The position numbers were made by a program, and so were the translations under genes. Below, in pieces: positions 39,938-40,829 of a DNA stretch of 40,829 nucleotides. Position 1 is the first letter of the stretch. Each line of letters starts with the position of its first letter. Below the pieces are notes generated by a model, which did not search any database, had not been told where the DNA came from, and saw only the letters and a list, made by a program, of their open reading frames with translations. Source of the DNA: Avimicrobium caecorum (GTDB lineage: Bacteria; Bacillota; Clostridia; Oscillospirales; Ruminococcaceae); contig CAJFNJ010000040.1 in NCBI GenBank assembly GCA_904394705.1, forward strand, positions 1 to 40,829, given 5' to 3'.

Positions 39938-40159
39938 TTACTTGGCGGGATAGGGCTTGCTGGTGTTGGTCCGCCCCAGGATATAGTCGGTGGACACCTG
40001 ATAGAAGTCCGCCAGCTTCAGCAGATGCACCACCGGAATGGTCTGGAACCCACGCTCATAGCGGGAGTAGACGGTCTGGCTGATTCCCAGAATCTCCGCC
40101 ACGTCTTCCTGCCGCAGGTCTTTGTCCTCACGCAGATCTCTTAATCTCTGAAAATACAT
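39938..40159 (-). CDS. XRE-family regulator of the integrative element
   Basis: 73 aa, a single Cro/C1 helix-turn-helix (RDLREDKDLRQEDVAEILGI, SQTVYSRYERGFQTIP, YQVSTDYILGRTN). Probably the element's repressor, divergent from the small gene to its right. The ATG at 40159 lies 11 bases after AAAGG; a GTG three codons upstream is too close to it. It resembles the two chromosomal XRE genes after ogt. Confidence 0.8.
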   Translation of the reverse strand: MYFQRLRDLREDKDLRQEDVAEILGISQTVYSRYERGFQTIPVVHLLKLADFYQVSTDYILGRTNTSKPYPAK

Positions 40160-40173
40160 ACAGCGCACCGCCT

Positions 40174-40248
40174 TTAGTACTGATTGATACTATTGACGAT
40201 AATGCATCTTTTTATTAGAATGTTGTTGATAGAACTTATAAGTACTAA
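40174..40248. promoter_or_regulatory. Divergent control region of the element with TTAGTACT/AGTACTAA repeats
   Basis: Plus-strand promoter TTGACG (40193-40198), 17-bp spacer, TAGAAT (40216-40221). It is flanked by TTAGTACT (40174-40181) and its inverse AGTACTAA (40241-40248), a pair expected of a repressor that loops or binds both flanks. The XRE protein encoded to the left is the obvious candidate ligand. Confidence 0.5.
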
Positions 40249-40260
40249 GGAGGCGATGAA

Positions 40261-40513
40261 ATGGAACTGTATCAGGAGATTCTTCGTCATATACTGGCAG
40301 ACGAAAAAATCCAGGTGTCTTTCCCGAAACTCACCGACTCAGACAGTACAAAAATTGTGGAGCTGGAGTGTTACAGAGCGCTGCGGAAAATCAAGGCCAT
40401 TCTGGAGGACGGCTCCCTGGAGGACAGCGAATGTTTTTACCGGATCGAGGAAATCGTCTGCGTGTTTGAGGAACTCGGTTCCGACTGCGGCAGCCGGCAT
40501 GATTTCCGGCTGA
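40261..40513 (+). pseudogene. Small integrative-element protein, apparently frameshifted at its last codons
   Basis: Begins at ATG 40261, after AAGGAGG, and reads MELYQEILRHILADEK... IVELECYRALRKIKAILEDGSLEDSECF... EEIVCVFEELGSDCGSRHDF. This is an acidic, helical protein of about 83 aa of the kind common in Clostridial conjugative elements (from memory). Relatives I recall end in RHDFG. Here GATTTC-C-GGCTGA carries one extra C at 40506-40507. Without it the frame reads Asp-Phe-Gly-stop at 40511-40513. As written the frame stays open to the window end, antisense to the integrase. Function unknown. Confidence 0.55.
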
Positions 40514-40581
40514 GTTCCTATCCGAACGAGAAAACAGGGCGATGCGCCAAACCCGTATCGTCCTGTCTTGACCTGCCGCTT

Positions 40582-40829
40582 TTACCCCACCCTCTCGAAC
40601 GGCATCACCTTGCACCGGTTCTCCTCCGGCGGGTCGGGCGGCTCGGGTTCCGGTTTGGTGGTGGCTGTTTCCATAAAGCCACCGATTTTCTCCGCCGCGC
40701 CCCTCTGCATCTCGCTGGTGATGTGGGTATAGGTGTCCAGGGTAAACCCGGCGCTGTAATGGCCCAGCATGCTGGACAGTGTCTTTACATCCACACCGCT
40801 GGAGAGGGCCATGGTGGCAAAGGTGTGCC
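40582..40829 (-). CDS. Tyrosine recombinase/integrase, C-terminal part (runs off the window)
   Basis: 82 codons of the C-terminus are visible. They contain HTFAT, then LSSMLGHYSAGFTLDTYTHIT. These carry the HxxR-box His (its Arg would be the split codon at the window edge), the GH motif and the nucleophile Tyr in LDTYTHIT. Such enzymes integrate and excise phages and conjugative elements at tRNA genes. The tail is Pro/Glu-rich (TKPEPEPPDPPEENRC). The N-terminus and start lie beyond base 40829. Confidence 0.88.
   Translation of the reverse strand, partial: HTFATMALSSGVDVKTLSSMLGHYSAGFTLDTYTHITSEMQRGAAEKIGGFMETATTKPEPEPPDPPEENRCKVMPFERVG

Larger units (their letters stand above)
39749..40829. 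mobile_element. Edge of an integrative element or prophage next to tRNA-Pro (incomplete)
   Basis: Beyond the tRNA terminator lie tandem 11-bp repeats, a small XRE regulator divergent from a small element-type gene, and the C-terminus of a tyrosine recombinase that runs off the window. Base composition and codon use are less GC-rich than the neighbouring genes, at least around 40150-40260. The exact left junction is not visible; it should lie between the tRNA 3' end and about 39937. The right end is outside the window. Confidence 0.6.

Noticed and set aside
40184..40513. A 109-codon plus ORF starting at 40184
   Set aside because: It starts upstream of the promoter's -35 and is out of frame with the ATG at 40261, which has a strong AAGGAGG.
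1..40829. CRISPR array, rRNA genes or insertion sequences
   Set aside because: No regularly spaced repeats, no rRNA-like stretches and no transposase-like protein were seen. The only mobile-element signal is at the right end.

Overview
The window looks like the chromosome of a strictly anaerobic, Gram-positive, GC-rich member of the Clostridia, most like the Oscillospiraceae/Ruminococcaceae. Four things point there. Pyruvate metabolism rests on a single-chain pyruvate:ferredoxin oxidoreductase and a Clostridium symbiosum-type pyruvate phosphate dikinase. Two T-box leaders are present. There is a class B sortase. Strong AGGAGG ribosome sites and sigma-A-type promoters, many with an extended TGn -10, occur throughout. 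Genus-level placement is not possible from sequence reading alone.

Layout. 1-5.5 kb: nifJ (minus), then a CNNM/CBS-domain membrane protein. 5.6-7.0 kb: a permuted papain-like hydrolase and a YcxB-like membrane protein behind an operator-like dyad. 7.1-12.2 kb: a complete branched-chain amino acid ABC transporter operon (livJ-H-M-G-F, minus) led by a T-box whose specifier reads as ATC (Ile). 12.4-19.1 kb: a small acidic ORF, a membrane-anchored XRE regulator, an MscS channel, a GNAT, a hypothetical gene, a tandem duplication of a pyruvate-kinase-C-terminal-like protein with its promoter, a thiamine-binding-like protein and an M20 amidohydrolase. 19.2-24.6 kb: ppdK, then a PLC-like zinc protein overlapping an MFS exporter. 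24.7-27.9 kb: kdgT and an SDR dehydrogenase, divergent from a CdaR/PucR-type regulator. 27.9-30.1 kb: two RCK/TrkA potassium-uptake regulators and another SDR. 30.3-32.1 kb: a DUF1904 protein, three tightly packed small unknown genes and a YfcE-type phosphodiesterase. 32.2-36.5 kb: rsmI overlapping a tRNA (adenine-N6) methyltransferase, a sortase B with a long Arg-rich N-terminus, and ogt followed by two small XRE repressors. 36.6-39.5 kb: a lipoprotein, then glyS behind a glycine T-box, and a small membrane protein. 39.5 kb to the end: tRNA-Pro(UGG), then the edge of an integrative element with tandem 11-bp repeats, an XRE regulator, a small element gene with an apparent one-base frameshift, and the C-terminus of a tyrosine recombinase.

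How the genes work together. nifJ and ppdK act at the pyruvate node (oxidation to acetyl-CoA with ferredoxin; interconversion with PEP). The liv operon and glyS are tied to amino-acid supply through tRNA-sensing leaders. The kdgT-SDR pair with its divergent regulator suggests uptake and reduction or oxidation of a ketodeoxy sugar acid. Most of the remaining genes are housekeeping or uncharacterised. No CRISPR array, rRNA or insertion sequence was seen. The least explained parts are the small three-gene cluster at 30.8-31.6 kb, the duplicated PK-C-like pair and the sortase with its basic tail.
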